64,000 nucleotides of DNA from Ralstonia sp. 25mfcol4.1 (GCF_900104095.1 NZ_FNJO01000009.1:219594-283593); one strand, 5' to 3'. Positions 8,110 to 16,362 are shown, numbered from the stretch's first letter. Made by a program: numbers and translations. Notes: a model not told the origin generated them from the letters alone.

Positions 8110-9131
8110 GCTTCGGCTACCTCGATGTTCTCGGCCATAGTCGCCGCTGCCAGATCCTCGATGACGTAGGCGTCGTTGCTCGACTCGTAGTTCTCGATGC
8201 GATCGCGTTTCGCGTTGTCCACGATGGTGCGACGGCGGGCGCCTTCCTGCCAGTAGATGGACAGGTTGTCCAGGCGTGTAACCAGCAGCGCGTCAGGCGG
8301 GAAATAAGGCACGCGGACGGCAGGAAGATTGCCGATGCGCTTCTGGCTGATGATGATGTCCGTAGCCAGCTTCTGCGTGGGATCGCGGTCGCGGTTCAGC
8401 AGCGGGAAATACTTGTCTGCCAGCAGCTTGCGGCCGCAGATCACCACAAGGTCCGGGTCTTCGGCGTACCACGGCGCGATCAGGTTGTTGCAGAGATCGA
8501 ATACCAGTGCGTCCAGGCTCGCATAGTCGCGTGCCGCGTCGGTGTCGGCACCGCCTACCACAATCTTGCCGGCGGCCTTGCCGTCCTTCATCACGCGCTC
8601 CGCCGCTTCTTCGCGGAGGTGCTGGAGCCAGCCCTTGTTGACGTCCTGCAGCATCGGATTGGCGGCGAGATCCGATGTTGCAGCGCGTGCAATGCCGTTG
8701 AAGCCAATCATGATGCGGTCCAGCGCCTGGCGGCGCAGGATGGCGTCGCGAATGCGCGTCTGGAAGTCCGGGAACTTCGCCCAGGCGTCCAGACGTTGAT
8801 AGGTGATGTGGGTGTCCGAGTCGGTCTTCTCGCAGCGGTACTTGCGCTCATCCAGCGTGACGATGTCTTTGGTCTGACGGTCCTTGACCGAGGTGTCAGT
8901 GGTGCCGGCCACCGGGCCGGAGACGCCGAGGCCGACTTTCTCGCCTTCCTGTTCGATCACGCCGTGGACGTTGATTTTCGTGAGGAACTCGCTAGACTCC
9001 TGCACCTTGGTTTCGAGGCGCTGTTGCACGCTCGGCTGCACGCTGAACTTGCGGTCCACGCGGTCCACGCCATTCAGTTTGGCAATCTCGGCTTCATATG
9101 CCGTGTACAGACGGCGGGTATCGTTACGCAT
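8106..9131 (-). CDS. N: Major capsid protein N
   Basis: 341 residues, close to P2 gpN. It begins MRNDTRRLYTAYEAEIAKLNGV, with FSVQPSVQQRLETKVQESSEFL, the conserved DRIMIGFNGIARAATSD, NKGWLQHLREEAAERVM and the C-terminal NYESSNDAYVIEDL. In P2 the N-terminus is removed by the scaffold protease during maturation. It lies between scaffold O and terminase M. Confidence 0.95.
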   Translation of the reverse strand: MRNDTRRLYTAYEAEIAKLNGVDRVDRKFSVQPSVQQRLETKVQESSEFLTKINVHGVIEQEGEKVGLGVSGPVAGTTDTSVKDRQTKDIVTLDERKYRCEKTDSDTHITYQRLDAWAKFPDFQTRIRDAILRRQALDRIMIGFNGIARAATSDLAANPMLQDVNKGWLQHLREEAAERVMKDGKAAGKIVVGGADTDAARDYASLDALVFDLCNNLIAPWYAEDPDLVVICGRKLLADKYFPLLNRDRDPTQKLATDIIISQKRIGNLPAVRVPYFPPDALLVTRLDNLSIYWQEGARRRTIVDNAKRDRIENYESSNDAYVIEDLAAATMAENIEVAEA

Positions 9132-9179
9132 AGGTTTGGCTCCGGGTATAGGTTGGGGAGTCGCTGTCCGGATGCCGGC

Positions 9180-10049
9180 TCAGCAGTCGGTCTTGATTTC
9201 GGCGTCGCCGCTGCCGCCCGTGGCCGGCGGTCGCCTCGTGAATGTCTCGGTCTTCTCCAGATCGCCCTTGAGCGCGGAGAATTCCTTGTTTGCGGTGGAC
9301 TGTTCTTGCTTCAGCTTGTCCACCTGCTCGGCCACGGTCTCGACAGCCTTCAGCACCTTGCTGAAGTTGTCGCTGAGGCCCTTCACTTCGGTGGCCAGCG
9401 CCGTCACGGCTTCGTTCGTGTCGGCGTGCTTTGCTTCGTTCGTCTCGTCGCTCTTGTCCTGGCGGGAGAACATGCGCTTGATCGATTCGGTCAGGCTGGA
9501 CGAATCCTTGCCCTTGTCCTTGCCTTTGCCCTTGCCATCGAGCTTTTCTTCGCTGAAGTCGAGAGTGACTTCCACGGCTTCGGTGAACAGGTTCTGCGGA
9601 TCCTGTTTGCGCTCGGCCAGCGGGTTGACTTTGGCTTTGGCGCTGAAGGCCAGCATCTCGCAGCCCAGACTTGCCGGGTTGTCGGTCACGGCCAAGCCGG
9701 TCAGGTATGCCTCGCCGGTGTCAGCGAAGTCCGGGTTCACCTCCATCGAGCAGAACACCTTTTGCCGTGCCTTGTTGAAGGCCACCAGCTCGGCCGTGGG
9801 ATCGAGCTGCGCGAAGAGGCGCATCTTGCCGTCCTGCTCTTCGGCTTTGAGTGCGAGCACGTCGCCGTATGCCTTGAACAGGCCGGTCGGGTCGTAGCCG
9901 CGAATGTGCTCCATGTTGATGCGTGCGCCATACGTCGCGGGGTCGTAGCTGGCGGCCATCTGCACGATCATTTGACGGTCGATCACGCGCCCGTCACTGG
10001 TCGCGCCTTCGGTGGCAATGCGGAAAAACTTCGTGTTCTTGCCGGCCAT
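9180..10049 (-). CDS. O: Capsid scaffolding protein/protease O
   Basis: 289 residues from the ATG at 10049 (MAGKNTKFFRIATEGATSDG). The N-terminal serine protease half carries INMEHIRGYDPTGLFKAYGDV with the conserved His and the KVFCSMEVNPDFADTGEAYLTGLAVTD block with the catalytic Ser. It is followed by a Lys/Gly/Asp-rich linker and a C-terminal coiled-coil scaffold region (about residues 200-270). An apparent longer frame upstream to 10361 runs into the divergent terminase gene and is not used. Confidence 0.93.
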   Translation of the reverse strand: MAGKNTKFFRIATEGATSDGRVIDRQMIVQMAASYDPATYGARINMEHIRGYDPTGLFKAYGDVLALKAEEQDGKMRLFAQLDPTAELVAFNKARQKVFCSMEVNPDFADTGEAYLTGLAVTDNPASLGCEMLAFSAKAKVNPLAERKQDPQNLFTEAVEVTLDFSEEKLDGKGKGKDKGKDSSSLTESIKRMFSRQDKSDETNEAKHADTNEAVTALATEVKGLSDNFSKVLKAVETVAEQVDKLKQEQSTANKEFSALKGDLEKTETFTRRPPATGGSGDAEIKTDC

Positions 10050-10129
10050 GGGTTCCTCTTCGGTGGTGGTTCGGTGTGGTGTGCTCGTGCTGCCATGTTC
10101 GGCGGGCCGCCGCGCGCGGGCAACGCAAT

Positions 10130-10158
10130 CGTGTTGTCCGATTTGCTGTGACAACACG
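10130..10158. promoter_or_regulatory. Putative late-gene activator site between divergent O and P
   Basis: A perfect inverted repeat, CGTGTTGTC - 11 bases - GACAACACG, containing the same GTTGT-N13-ACAAC core found upstream of V. It is centred at 10144, 56 bases from the P start (10200) and 95 from the O start. In P2 the O and P operons are also divergent and Ogr-activated, so one symmetric site serving both is the natural reading. Confidence 0.6.
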
Positions 10159-10199
10159 CGCGACGTGGCACGCGCGCGCGCGGACGGTAGCGTGGCGGC

Positions 10200-11981
10200 A
10201 TGACTACGCTTCCGCCCATCACATCGCTTTCGCTGGACCCCGAGATGGAGCCGCGCCGCATTGCGCGCGCGCTCTACTGGCAGGGCTATCGCGTGGCGCG
10301 CATCGCCGAGATGCTCGGCAAGAAGCCGTCCACGATTCACAGCTGGAAGCAGCGCGAGCAATGGGACCGGGCCGACGCTGTGACGCGTGTGGGCTCGAAT
10401 CTCGAAACGCGCATGGCGCAGCTGATCGCGAAAGAGAACAAGGAAGGGAAGGACTTCAAGGAGATCGACCTCCTTGGCCGGCAGATCGAGCGCCTGGCAC
10501 GCGTGCGTCGCTATGAGGACGGCGGCAACGAAGCGGATCTGAATCCGAAGGTGGCCAACCGCAACAAGGGACCACGCCGCGCACCGGAACGCAACGCGAT
10601 CAGCGACGAAGAACAGGAACAGCTGGTCGACGCGTTCAAGGATTCGATGTTCGACTACCAGCGCGCCTGGTACGAGGCGGGTCTGAAGGAACGGATCCGC
10701 AACATCCTCAAGAGCCGGCAGATCGGGGCGACGTGGTACTTCGCGCGGGAAGCGTTCATTGACGCGCTGACCACCGGGCGCAATCAGATTTTCCTGTCAG
10801 CCAGCAAGGCACAGGCCCACGTCTTCAAGCAATACATCATCCAGTTTGCGAAGGATGCGGCTGGCGTGGAGCTGAAGGGCGACCCGATGGTGTTGCCGAA
10901 CGGCGCCACGCTCTACTTCCTCGGCACCAACGCGCGCACCGCCCAGAGTTATCACGGCAACCTGTATCTGGACGAGTATTTCTGGATCCAGCGATTTCAG
11001 GAGCTGCGCAAGGTGGCCTCCGGGATGGCCATCCACTCGAAGTGGCGGCAGACGTATTTCTCGACGCCTTCGAGCCTTGCCCACGAGGCATACCCGTTCT
11101 GGTCTGGGGCACTGTTCAATCGAGGCAGGAAGAAGGAAGACCACATCCGCGTGGATGTGAGCCACGCGAACCTGCAGCGCGGCCGGCGGTGCGCGGACGG
11201 CCAGTGGAAGCAGATCGTCACCGTCGAAGATGCCATCGCCGGTGGGTGCAATCTGTTCGACCTCGATCAACTGCGGTTGGAGTACAGCGACGCTGACTTC
11301 GAGAACCTGCTGATGTGCGGCTTCATCGATGACACGGCGTCCGTCTTCCCGCTCTCGATGCTCATGCGCGGCATGGTCGATAGCTGGGAGGTGTGGGAAG
11401 ACTTCCGGCATTGGTCGCCACGTCCGTTCGGCAACCGCGACGTGTGGGTGGGGTACGACCCGAACGGTGGTGGTGGTGACAGTGCTGCGCTCGTGGTCGT
11501 GGCACCACCGCTCGTACCAGGCGGCAAGTTCCGCGTGCTGGAGAAACACCAGTTCCGTGGCATCGATTACGAAGAGCAGGCCACCGCTATCAAGCGCGTG
11601 ACCGAACGCTACAACGTCGCGTACATCGGCATCGATCGCACCGGCATCGGCGATGCCGTCTACCAGCTGGTGACGAAGTTCCGACCCGATGCCGAGGGCT
11701 TCACCTACTCAGTCGACGTGAAGACCGGACTCGTGCTGAAGGCCCATGACGTGATCAGCAAGGGGCGCCTGGAGTTCGACGCCGGCTGGACAGACTTCGC
11801 CGCGTCGTTCATGTCGATCCGAAAGACCACCACCGCAGCTGGCGGCCGTGTCACCTATCAGGCCGGCCGATCAGAAGAGACCAGCCACGCGGACCTCGCG
11901 TGGGCATGCATGCACGCCATCGCACACGAACCACTCGAAGGCGTCACCACCACCAATACCAGCATCATGGAGCTGTCATGA
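10200..11981 (+). CDS. P: Terminase large subunit P (ATPase)
   Basis: 593 residues, the expected size for P2 gpP. An N-terminal helix-turn-helix-like region (ARALYWQGYRVARIAEMLGKKPSTIHSWKQRE) is followed by the ATPase core with a Walker A variant (LKSRQIGAT, about residue 170), YLDEYFWIQ as Walker B, and a C-terminal RNase H-like part with the WVGYDPNGGGGDSA and YIGIDRTGIGD acidic motifs. It powers DNA packaging into the prohead. Its stop overlaps the portal start in an ATGA. Confidence 0.95.
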   Translation: MTTLPPITSLSLDPEMEPRRIARALYWQGYRVARIAEMLGKKPSTIHSWKQREQWDRADAVTRVGSNLETRMAQLIAKENKEGKDFKEIDLLGRQIERLARVRRYEDGGNEADLNPKVANRNKGPRRAPERNAISDEEQEQLVDAFKDSMFDYQRAWYEAGLKERIRNILKSRQIGATWYFAREAFIDALTTGRNQIFLSASKAQAHVFKQYIIQFAKDAAGVELKGDPMVLPNGATLYFLGTNARTAQSYHGNLYLDEYFWIQRFQELRKVASGMAIHSKWRQTYFSTPSSLAHEAYPFWSGALFNRGRKKEDHIRVDVSHANLQRGRRCADGQWKQIVTVEDAIAGGCNLFDLDQLRLEYSDADFENLLMCGFIDDTASVFPLSMLMRGMVDSWEVWEDFRHWSPRPFGNRDVWVGYDPNGGGGDSAALVVVAPPLVPGGKFRVLEKHQFRGIDYEEQATAIKRVTERYNVAYIGIDRTGIGDAVYQLVTKFRPDAEGFTYSVDVKTGLVLKAHDVISKGRLEFDAGWTDFAASFMSIRKTTTAAGGRVTYQAGRSEETSHADLAWACMHAIAHEPLEGVTTTNTSIMELS

Positions 11982-13024
11982 CCCGTAAGAAAAGAGGCCG
12001 CGCGCCAGATGTGATCAAGCACGCTGCGCCGCCGTCCACCCCGGCAACCCCGGCCCCAGCGTCGGCGATGGAGGCATTCAGCTTTGGCGACCCCGTCGCC
12101 GTGCTTGACCGCCGCGAGCTGCTCGACTACATCGAATGCCAACGCGTAGGGGAATGGTTCGAACCGCCGATGCCTTGGGATGGCCTGGCGCGCACGTTTC
12201 GCGCTGCAGTGCACAACAGCTCGCCGATCTACGTGAAGCGCAACATCCTCGTATCGACGTTCATCCCGCACAAGCTGCTGTCACGCACTGCGTTCGCGCG
12301 CTGGGTGCAGGACTTCCTTGTCTTCGGTAACGGGTATTTGGAGCGCCGCGACAATGTGCTCGGCCGGCCGGTGGCGCTGGAGCCGGCGCTTGCGAAGTAC
12401 ATGCGACGCGGCACGGACCTGGAGCGGTATTTCTTCGTGCAGAACTGGCAGGACAAGCACGAGTTCAAAAGGGGTAGCGTGTTCCACCTGATGGAGCCCG
12501 ATATCAACCAGGAGGTGTATGGGCTGCCCGAGTATCTGTCGGCCCTGAATGCGACCTGGCTAAATGAGTCGGCCACGTTGTTCCGCAGGCGCTACTACAA
12601 GAACGGCAGCCATGCCGGTTTCATCCTCTACATGACCGATGCCGCGCAGAAGCAGGAGGACGTCGACAACCTGCGCGAGGCGCTGAAGAACAGCAAAGGG
12701 CCGGGCAACTTCCGCAACCTGTTTATGTACGCGCCCAACGGCAAGAAGGAGGGCATTCAGCTTATCCCAGTGTCCGAAGTGGCAGCGAAAGACGAGTTCT
12801 GGAACATCAAGAACGTCACGCGTGATGACCAACTCGCCGCGCATCGCGTGCCACCGCAACTGATGGGGATCATTCCCAACAACACAGGCGGCTTCGGAGA
12901 TGCCGAGAAGGCCGCCATGGTGTTTGCAAGGAATGAAGTGAAGCCTTTACAAGACCGGCTAACTGAAGTTAATGGATGGCTCGGACAAGAGGTGGTTCGG
13001 TTCGAGCCGTACTCATTGGACTGA
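11978..13024 (+). CDS. Q: Portal protein Q
   Basis: 348 residues from the ATG at 11978. Characteristic stretches are FSFGDPVAVLDRRELLDYIEC near the N-terminus, HNSSPIYVKRNILVSTF, FLVFGNGYLERRDNVLGRPVAL, SVFHLMEPDINQEVYGLPEYL and the HRVPPQLMGIIPNNTGGFGDAEKAA block shared by PBSX/P2 portals. It forms the DNA entry ring. It is the last gene of the P-Q operon and converges with the DUF4062 gene after 43 bases. Confidence 0.95.
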   Translation: MTRKKRGRAPDVIKHAAPPSTPATPAPASAMEAFSFGDPVAVLDRRELLDYIECQRVGEWFEPPMPWDGLARTFRAAVHNSSPIYVKRNILVSTFIPHKLLSRTAFARWVQDFLVFGNGYLERRDNVLGRPVALEPALAKYMRRGTDLERYFFVQNWQDKHEFKRGSVFHLMEPDINQEVYGLPEYLSALNATWLNESATLFRRRYYKNGSHAGFILYMTDAAQKQEDVDNLREALKNSKGPGNFRNLFMYAPNGKKEGIQLIPVSEVAAKDEFWNIKNVTRDDQLAAHRVPPQLMGIIPNNTGGFGDAEKAAMVFARNEVKPLQDRLTEVNGWLGQEVVRFEPYSLD

Positions 13025-13067
13025 CCATGCGCGCCGGGCAAGCGCCGCCGCACTGTGCCCGGCGTCG

Positions 13068-14144
13068 TCAGTCTACATGGGCCTCCAACACAGCCCCGCC
13101 GCTTCGGCGGATGGCGCGAAGCTCGGTCATGGCTACGTCACCCGCTTTCGTCAAGGTCCAGTATGTCTCAGTGTCCTTTACGCTGCGCGGCTTGGTGCTC
13201 TTGTCGATGAACTTGAGCGCTCGAAGTTGGATTTTTACAGTGTCGAAATCCTGCAAGCTTACCGGCGACTTTCTGGTCTCGCTGCGTTCCACTTTTGCAG
13301 CACCAAATGCCTCATCCTCCAAGACTTTGCCGTGTGCCCATGCAAGGCGGTTCAGTGCCGCCCGCATCGTGAACTCAGTTGCCTCGTCTAGGAGGTTCGG
13401 TGCAATGGCTCCAAGAATGTCGTTCCACGTAACGTCCACGTTCACGTCGCACGTAGCTGTGGCTTCCGACCATGCATTTATTGCTGTTGCTTCATAGTGC
13501 AGCGTAAAACAATCGCCGCCATGTGCGAGGTCTGTCAGCTCATGTTGTCCATCCACCTTCGCAGCCGCCAACTCAGCTTCGAGTTGTTCGATCTTGCGAT
13601 GCAATTGGACCATCTGCTGCGCCGCTGATTCATCGGGGACAAGATCCGCGCGAACCCAACCGATTGCCGGCGTTGACTTGATCAACTTAATCAGGCTGCG
13701 ACTCACTTGACTGCCAAGGTCTTTCGGATCAGTCCAGAAGCGGCACACCTTGCCAGATGCCAAGTCGCGAAAGGCAGCAAGTTTTCTTCGGCCTTCCTCC
13801 GAGCCTTCAGTCTTGCCTGCCGAGATTTGCTCGGGTTCCTTGTGCAAGAAAGCGATGGTTGGCTTGCCAGTCTCAAGAGCATACCTGTATTCCATCTCGG
13901 TATAGCTAAAGCCCTCGGGTCCCAAGGAGCCATAGCGGCCGCCGATGACCAGAATGTAGTAGTCACTATCGTCAATGACCTTCTTTATCAGCGTCCATTG
14001 ATCTTCATTTGCGGCGGGAAACAGCTCCATCCCGGATGGAATGCAGTCGAGTTCGAGAAGCGCCTGCATGACTTCCTGTCGTTCGTCTTTCAAGTCGACA
14101 AAGGTCGAGCTGACAAAGACTTGGTATCGCTTATCCACTTCCAA
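13068..14144 (-). CDS. DUF4062 domain protein (cargo gene between portal and cos)
   Basis: 358 residues. The first about 100 carry a DUF4062 domain: YQVFVSSTFVDLKDERQEV, PSGMELFPAANEDQW, DYYILVIGGRYGS and the GFSYTEMEYRYALETGKPTIAFLH block, a Rossmann-like fold related to TIR/nucleoside-processing folds and often seen in signalling or defence-type proteins. Residues about 175-200 form a coiled coil (QQMVQLHRKIEQLEAELAAA). The C-terminal 150 residues are unrecognised and include a winged-helix-like LNRLAWAHGKVLED/YWTLTKAGDVAMTEL region. AT-richer than the neighbours and on the opposite strand to Q. Function unknown; a prophage-encoded defence or exclusion role is an inference from position. 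Confidence 0.85.
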   Translation of the reverse strand: MEVDKRYQVFVSSTFVDLKDERQEVMQALLELDCIPSGMELFPAANEDQWTLIKKVIDDSDYYILVIGGRYGSLGPEGFSYTEMEYRYALETGKPTIAFLHKEPEQISAGKTEGSEEGRRKLAAFRDLASGKVCRFWTDPKDLGSQVSRSLIKLIKSTPAIGWVRADLVPDESAAQQMVQLHRKIEQLEAELAAAKVDGQHELTDLAHGGDCFTLHYEATAINAWSEATATCDVNVDVTWNDILGAIAPNLLDEATEFTMRAALNRLAWAHGKVLEDEAFGAAKVERSETRKSPVSLQDFDTVKIQLRALKFIDKSTKPRSVKDTETYWTLTKAGDVAMTELRAIRRSGGAVLEAHVD

Positions 14145-14327
14145 GGCTCGCGTACGAAATCGGTCCTAGATTTTATGTCGACTGCTCGGCACAGACGGTG
14201 AGATTTTCGCAGGCGTGCCTAGGCATCCCAGCCGGCAATTCCTCGCGCGCCCACGTCGCGCCAGGGTGCCGCCGAGCGCTTGCCATCGGCTCGTCGCCGG
14301 ATTACGGGCATCCCCCACCATCGCTCT

Positions 14328-14356
14328 TCAGCGCGCGGTTGAGACCCCGCCTCACC
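14328..14356 (-). other. Candidate cos (cohesive end) site
   Basis: Read on the minus strand it is GGTGAGGCGGGG, eight variable bases, then GCGCGCTGA. From memory the left end of P2 DNA reads GGCGAGGCGGGG, eight bases, GCGCGCTGA, so 20 of 21 bases outside the eight-base variable part agree with identical spacing. Orientation also agrees: reading inward leads to the 3' end of Q. The P2 comparison is from memory and should be verified. Confidence 0.55.
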
Positions 14357-14575
14357 CGGGCGCTTCATCGAGTGGTTTTTATGCACCGACGCAACCCCCC
14401 GCCCGCCGCGCCAGTGCTAGGGCCGCAGGCGATTTGCACCATGCATCCACTTACGCAGATTTACGCAGCTCGCGCAGTGTCCCGCACGGGTGTTCCAGGC
14501 TCGTGATGGCGTTTGCTGTCCAAGTTCTCTCAATGTACTGGCCAAAGCTATGGACGGGGGACGGCTCGGGAAAAA

Positions 14576-14853
14576 GGTAACCTCGGTAACCTGCCCCAAA
14601 AATCTACGCTAACCCATTGATTTGTAAGTGTGCTGCAGGTTACCTACAAAAGGTAATCTGAGGTAACACAAAAGATAACCTGTTCGTAAGTGGTTGATTT
14701 TATTGAGGATGATGAAGAATCAAAGTTACCAAGACCAAAGGTAATCTGGTTACCCTAAAGTTACCCCAATGTTACCTTTTCTCTGAAACCCCCAAATCCT
14801 TATCTGGCAAGGCTTTCCGGTCGATTCTCGTCCACAGGTTACCAAAGTTACCT
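14576..14853. repeat. Iteron-like array of GGTAACC/GGTTACC motifs
   Basis: About 13 copies of GGTWACC or one-mismatch variants in both orientations within 280 bases (for example at 14576, 14585, 14638, 14652, 14662, 14674, 14725, 14740, 14748, 14759, 14770, 14837, 14847). The stretch is markedly AT-richer than the surrounding phage DNA and has no gene. Such arrays are typical of replication origins or of cooperative regulator/packaging sites; which applies here is unknown. Confidence 0.75.
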
Positions 14854-14898
14854 TTTTCCCGACCCCTCACCGACTTCAGCCAGGACCCTTGATATATA

Positions 14899-14914
14899 CT
14901 GTACATATATACAG
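14899..14914. promoter_or_regulatory. LexA box (SOS operator) in prophage
   Basis: CTGT-ACATATAT-ACAG, a full match to the CTGT-N8-ACAG LexA consensus. It directly precedes the small disrupted reading frame at 14933 on the plus strand. In phage 186 a LexA-controlled antirepressor gene couples induction to SOS; a similar role here is only inferred. Confidence 0.8.
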
Positions 14915-14932
14915 TGGTAGGTCAAAACGCGC

Positions 14933-15276
14933 ATGCGCAGCCGGAAGCACACGCCACGCCGTCACAGAGACGCGCGATGCCTGATTGCCTTGGTGGCCAG
15001 CGGAACGATCCGCGGCTATGCCGACCCCCTGTCGGCCATAGATCTGCGGGCGCTATACCGCGCAATCGGTCGCCCGAGGTGCAGGCGCAGGTGTGGGAAA
15101 TAGTGTGGCTGCACAGCCACTGTCTGGCACACGGATCAGTTCTGTCGTGCATTCCGACGAACGCCGGGACATCGACGGCCACTACGCTGGATATCAGGAT
15201 CAGCGCTCTGCGCCGTGAATTGGAGAGGGTGCAGTACCTGGCGGAGGAGCGCCGCCGGCGCGAAGCGGAAGAATAA
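14933..15276 (+). pseudogene. Small SOS-linked phage ORF, apparently frameshifted
   Basis: Starting at an ATG 18 bases after the LexA box, the first frame reads 56 codons to 15103 and contains a protein-like stretch (LIALVASGTIRGYADPLS, AIDLRALYRAIGR). The adjacent frame then carries a protein-like continuation from about 15070 to the stop at 15276 (VQAQVWEIVWLHSHC; LDIRISALRRELERVQYLAEE, a charged helix). Both parts favour G/C in third positions, so a single gene of about 110 codons broken by a one-base shift near 15070 is plausible. Two separate small ORFs or a sequencing error are alternatives. No family recognised. Confidence 0.35.
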
Positions 15277-15431
15277 CCGACCAAGCTGGCCGCGTAGGAT
15301 CCCTGAACGCCCAAGCGTGAATCCAGGCGACATCGTAATGCCAAAAAAGACACCACGTCCAAGCAGACGTGGCGCCGATACGGCCGCCAATTCGCGGCGG
15401 CCGGAGAGTCTTCACTCGGCGAACACTTGCT

Positions 15432-15881
15432 CTAGATCTGATCTGGCGCGTCGAGGGGAACCACGGAGCCGGCGAACGGATTGAAGAACGAGAGTCCGTT
15501 GCTGCTGATGCCAATGTCCTCCATCAATTGTCTCGCCTTCGTTACGACCAAGGGCCCAAGCTGAGCCGTAATGAAGTGATGAAATTCTGAGGATTCGGAT
15601 TGTTCGTCAGTACATTCCGGAGCAACTCGGAACAACGCATTAATTTCTAGTGAAATCTCGAATTCTTTCTCATCATTCTTCTTGCCCTCAATGCTGACAA
15701 AGCCATTAACCGAGCAACGTCCGTCCTTAGGGGCATCTACAACGAAATTGACTTTCGCTTGAATTTTACCGGTTTTGGATTTTTTTGCTTCCTCGGACAA
15801 TTCAAGCCGACGCGCCGCAATGGCGGCATACCTAGTCTTATTTAAGACTGGCGATGTAGCGGGTATCAAATTAGTGCTCAT
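15432..15881 (-). CDS. SecB-like chaperone of a toxin-antitoxin-chaperone operon
   Basis: 149 residues with a SecB-like layout: strands around residues 40-60 (KIQAKVNFVVDA), the KEFEISLEINALFRVAPE strand, then FHHFITAQLGPLVVTKARQLMEDIG and a C-terminal LSFFNPFAG, corresponding to the LFPYARECI and PVNFDALF segments of SecB. Identity to housekeeping SecB is low. It is the third gene of an overlapping operon hicA-hicB-secB-like (11-base overlap with hicB), which is how chaperones of TAC systems are arranged. Expected role: bind and stabilise the antitoxin so that it folds and neutralises the toxin. The family call rests on pattern, not a search. Confidence 0.6.
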   Translation of the reverse strand: MSTNLIPATSPVLNKTRYAAIAARRLELSEEAKKSKTGKIQAKVNFVVDAPKDGRCSVNGFVSIEGKKNDEKEFEISLEINALFRVAPECTDEQSESSEFHHFITAQLGPLVVTKARQLMEDIGISSNGLSFFNPFAGSVVPLDAPDQI

Positions 15882-16362
15882 AACGTGTCTCGATATAAGA
15901 CGCGCGCTCAGTCCACGACAAGTCTTCGGTCATGAATTCCTGCTCGTAAGACACGTTTACCTGCTGTCCCATAGCGGGAAGGTGATGGTGGTGATGGTGG
16001 TGCACCGGCTTTTCGTGAGCTCGTGGATCTTCGTAAAGTACATGCTCAATCGCATATTTCACGAAGTCATTGAGAGACTGGTTATTCTTTTTTGCGGCAA
16101 CAGCGGCCTTGCGATGTAAATCGCTCCCTACGCGTACGTTGAAGGTTCCCTTGTACGTAGTGCAAGGTTCCTTTCCTTGTTCAGCGCAAAAAGAAAGATA
16201 TGCATCGACAGAATCTTTGAAAGCGGCTTCTAGATCGCTGACATTCTCGCCGTCAAACAAAATCAGATCATCTATAAATTCGATTTTTCCGACAAAAAGA
16301 CGATCGTCAACACTAAAAGAAACGGAGCCGTAATATCCGCGATGTTCCAGCATATCACTCAT
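15871..16362 (-). CDS. hicB: HicB-family antitoxin with C-terminal extension
   Basis: 163 residues from the ATG at 16362, which overlaps the hicA stop as ATGA. Residues 8-65 form the HicB fold (YYGSVSFSVDDRLFVGKIEFI, FDGENVSDLEAAFKDSVDAYL), and residues 72-110 a ribbon-helix-helix DNA-binding domain (GTFNVRVGSDLHRKAAVAA, SLNDFVKYAIEHVL). Residues 111-163 are an extra tail with seven consecutive histidines (121-127) and a hydrophobic/acidic end (FMTEDLSWTERASYIETRYEH). Ordinary HicB proteins end after the DNA-binding domain. Such tails on TAC antitoxins act as chaperone-addiction segments, consistent with the SecB-like neighbour. Very AT-rich for this genome. Confidence 0.85.
   Translation of the reverse strand: MSDMLEHRGYYGSVSFSVDDRLFVGKIEFIDDLILFDGENVSDLEAAFKDSVDAYLSFCAEQGKEPCTTYKGTFNVRVGSDLHRKAAVAAKKNNQSLNDFVKYAIEHVLYEDPRAHEKPVHHHHHHHLPAMGQQVNVSYEQEFMTEDLSWTERASYIETRYEH

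Larger units (their letters stand above)
14145..14932. other. Non-coding cos-proximal region
   Basis: About 790 bases without a convincing gene. It holds the cos-like sequence (14328-14356), a run of GGTAACC/GGTTACC motifs (14576-14853) and a LexA box (14899-14914). Short open frames at 14198-14580 have no domain, no clear ribosome site and overlap in several frames, so I do not call them. Confidence 0.7.

Noticed and set aside
10050..10361. Extended N-terminus for scaffold protein O
   Set aside because: It would run through the activator site into the divergent terminase gene; homologues start at the ATG at 10049.
14198..14580. Small plus-strand ORFs near the cos-like site
   Set aside because: Overlapping frames with Arg/Pro/Ala-rich composition, no ribosome site or domain.
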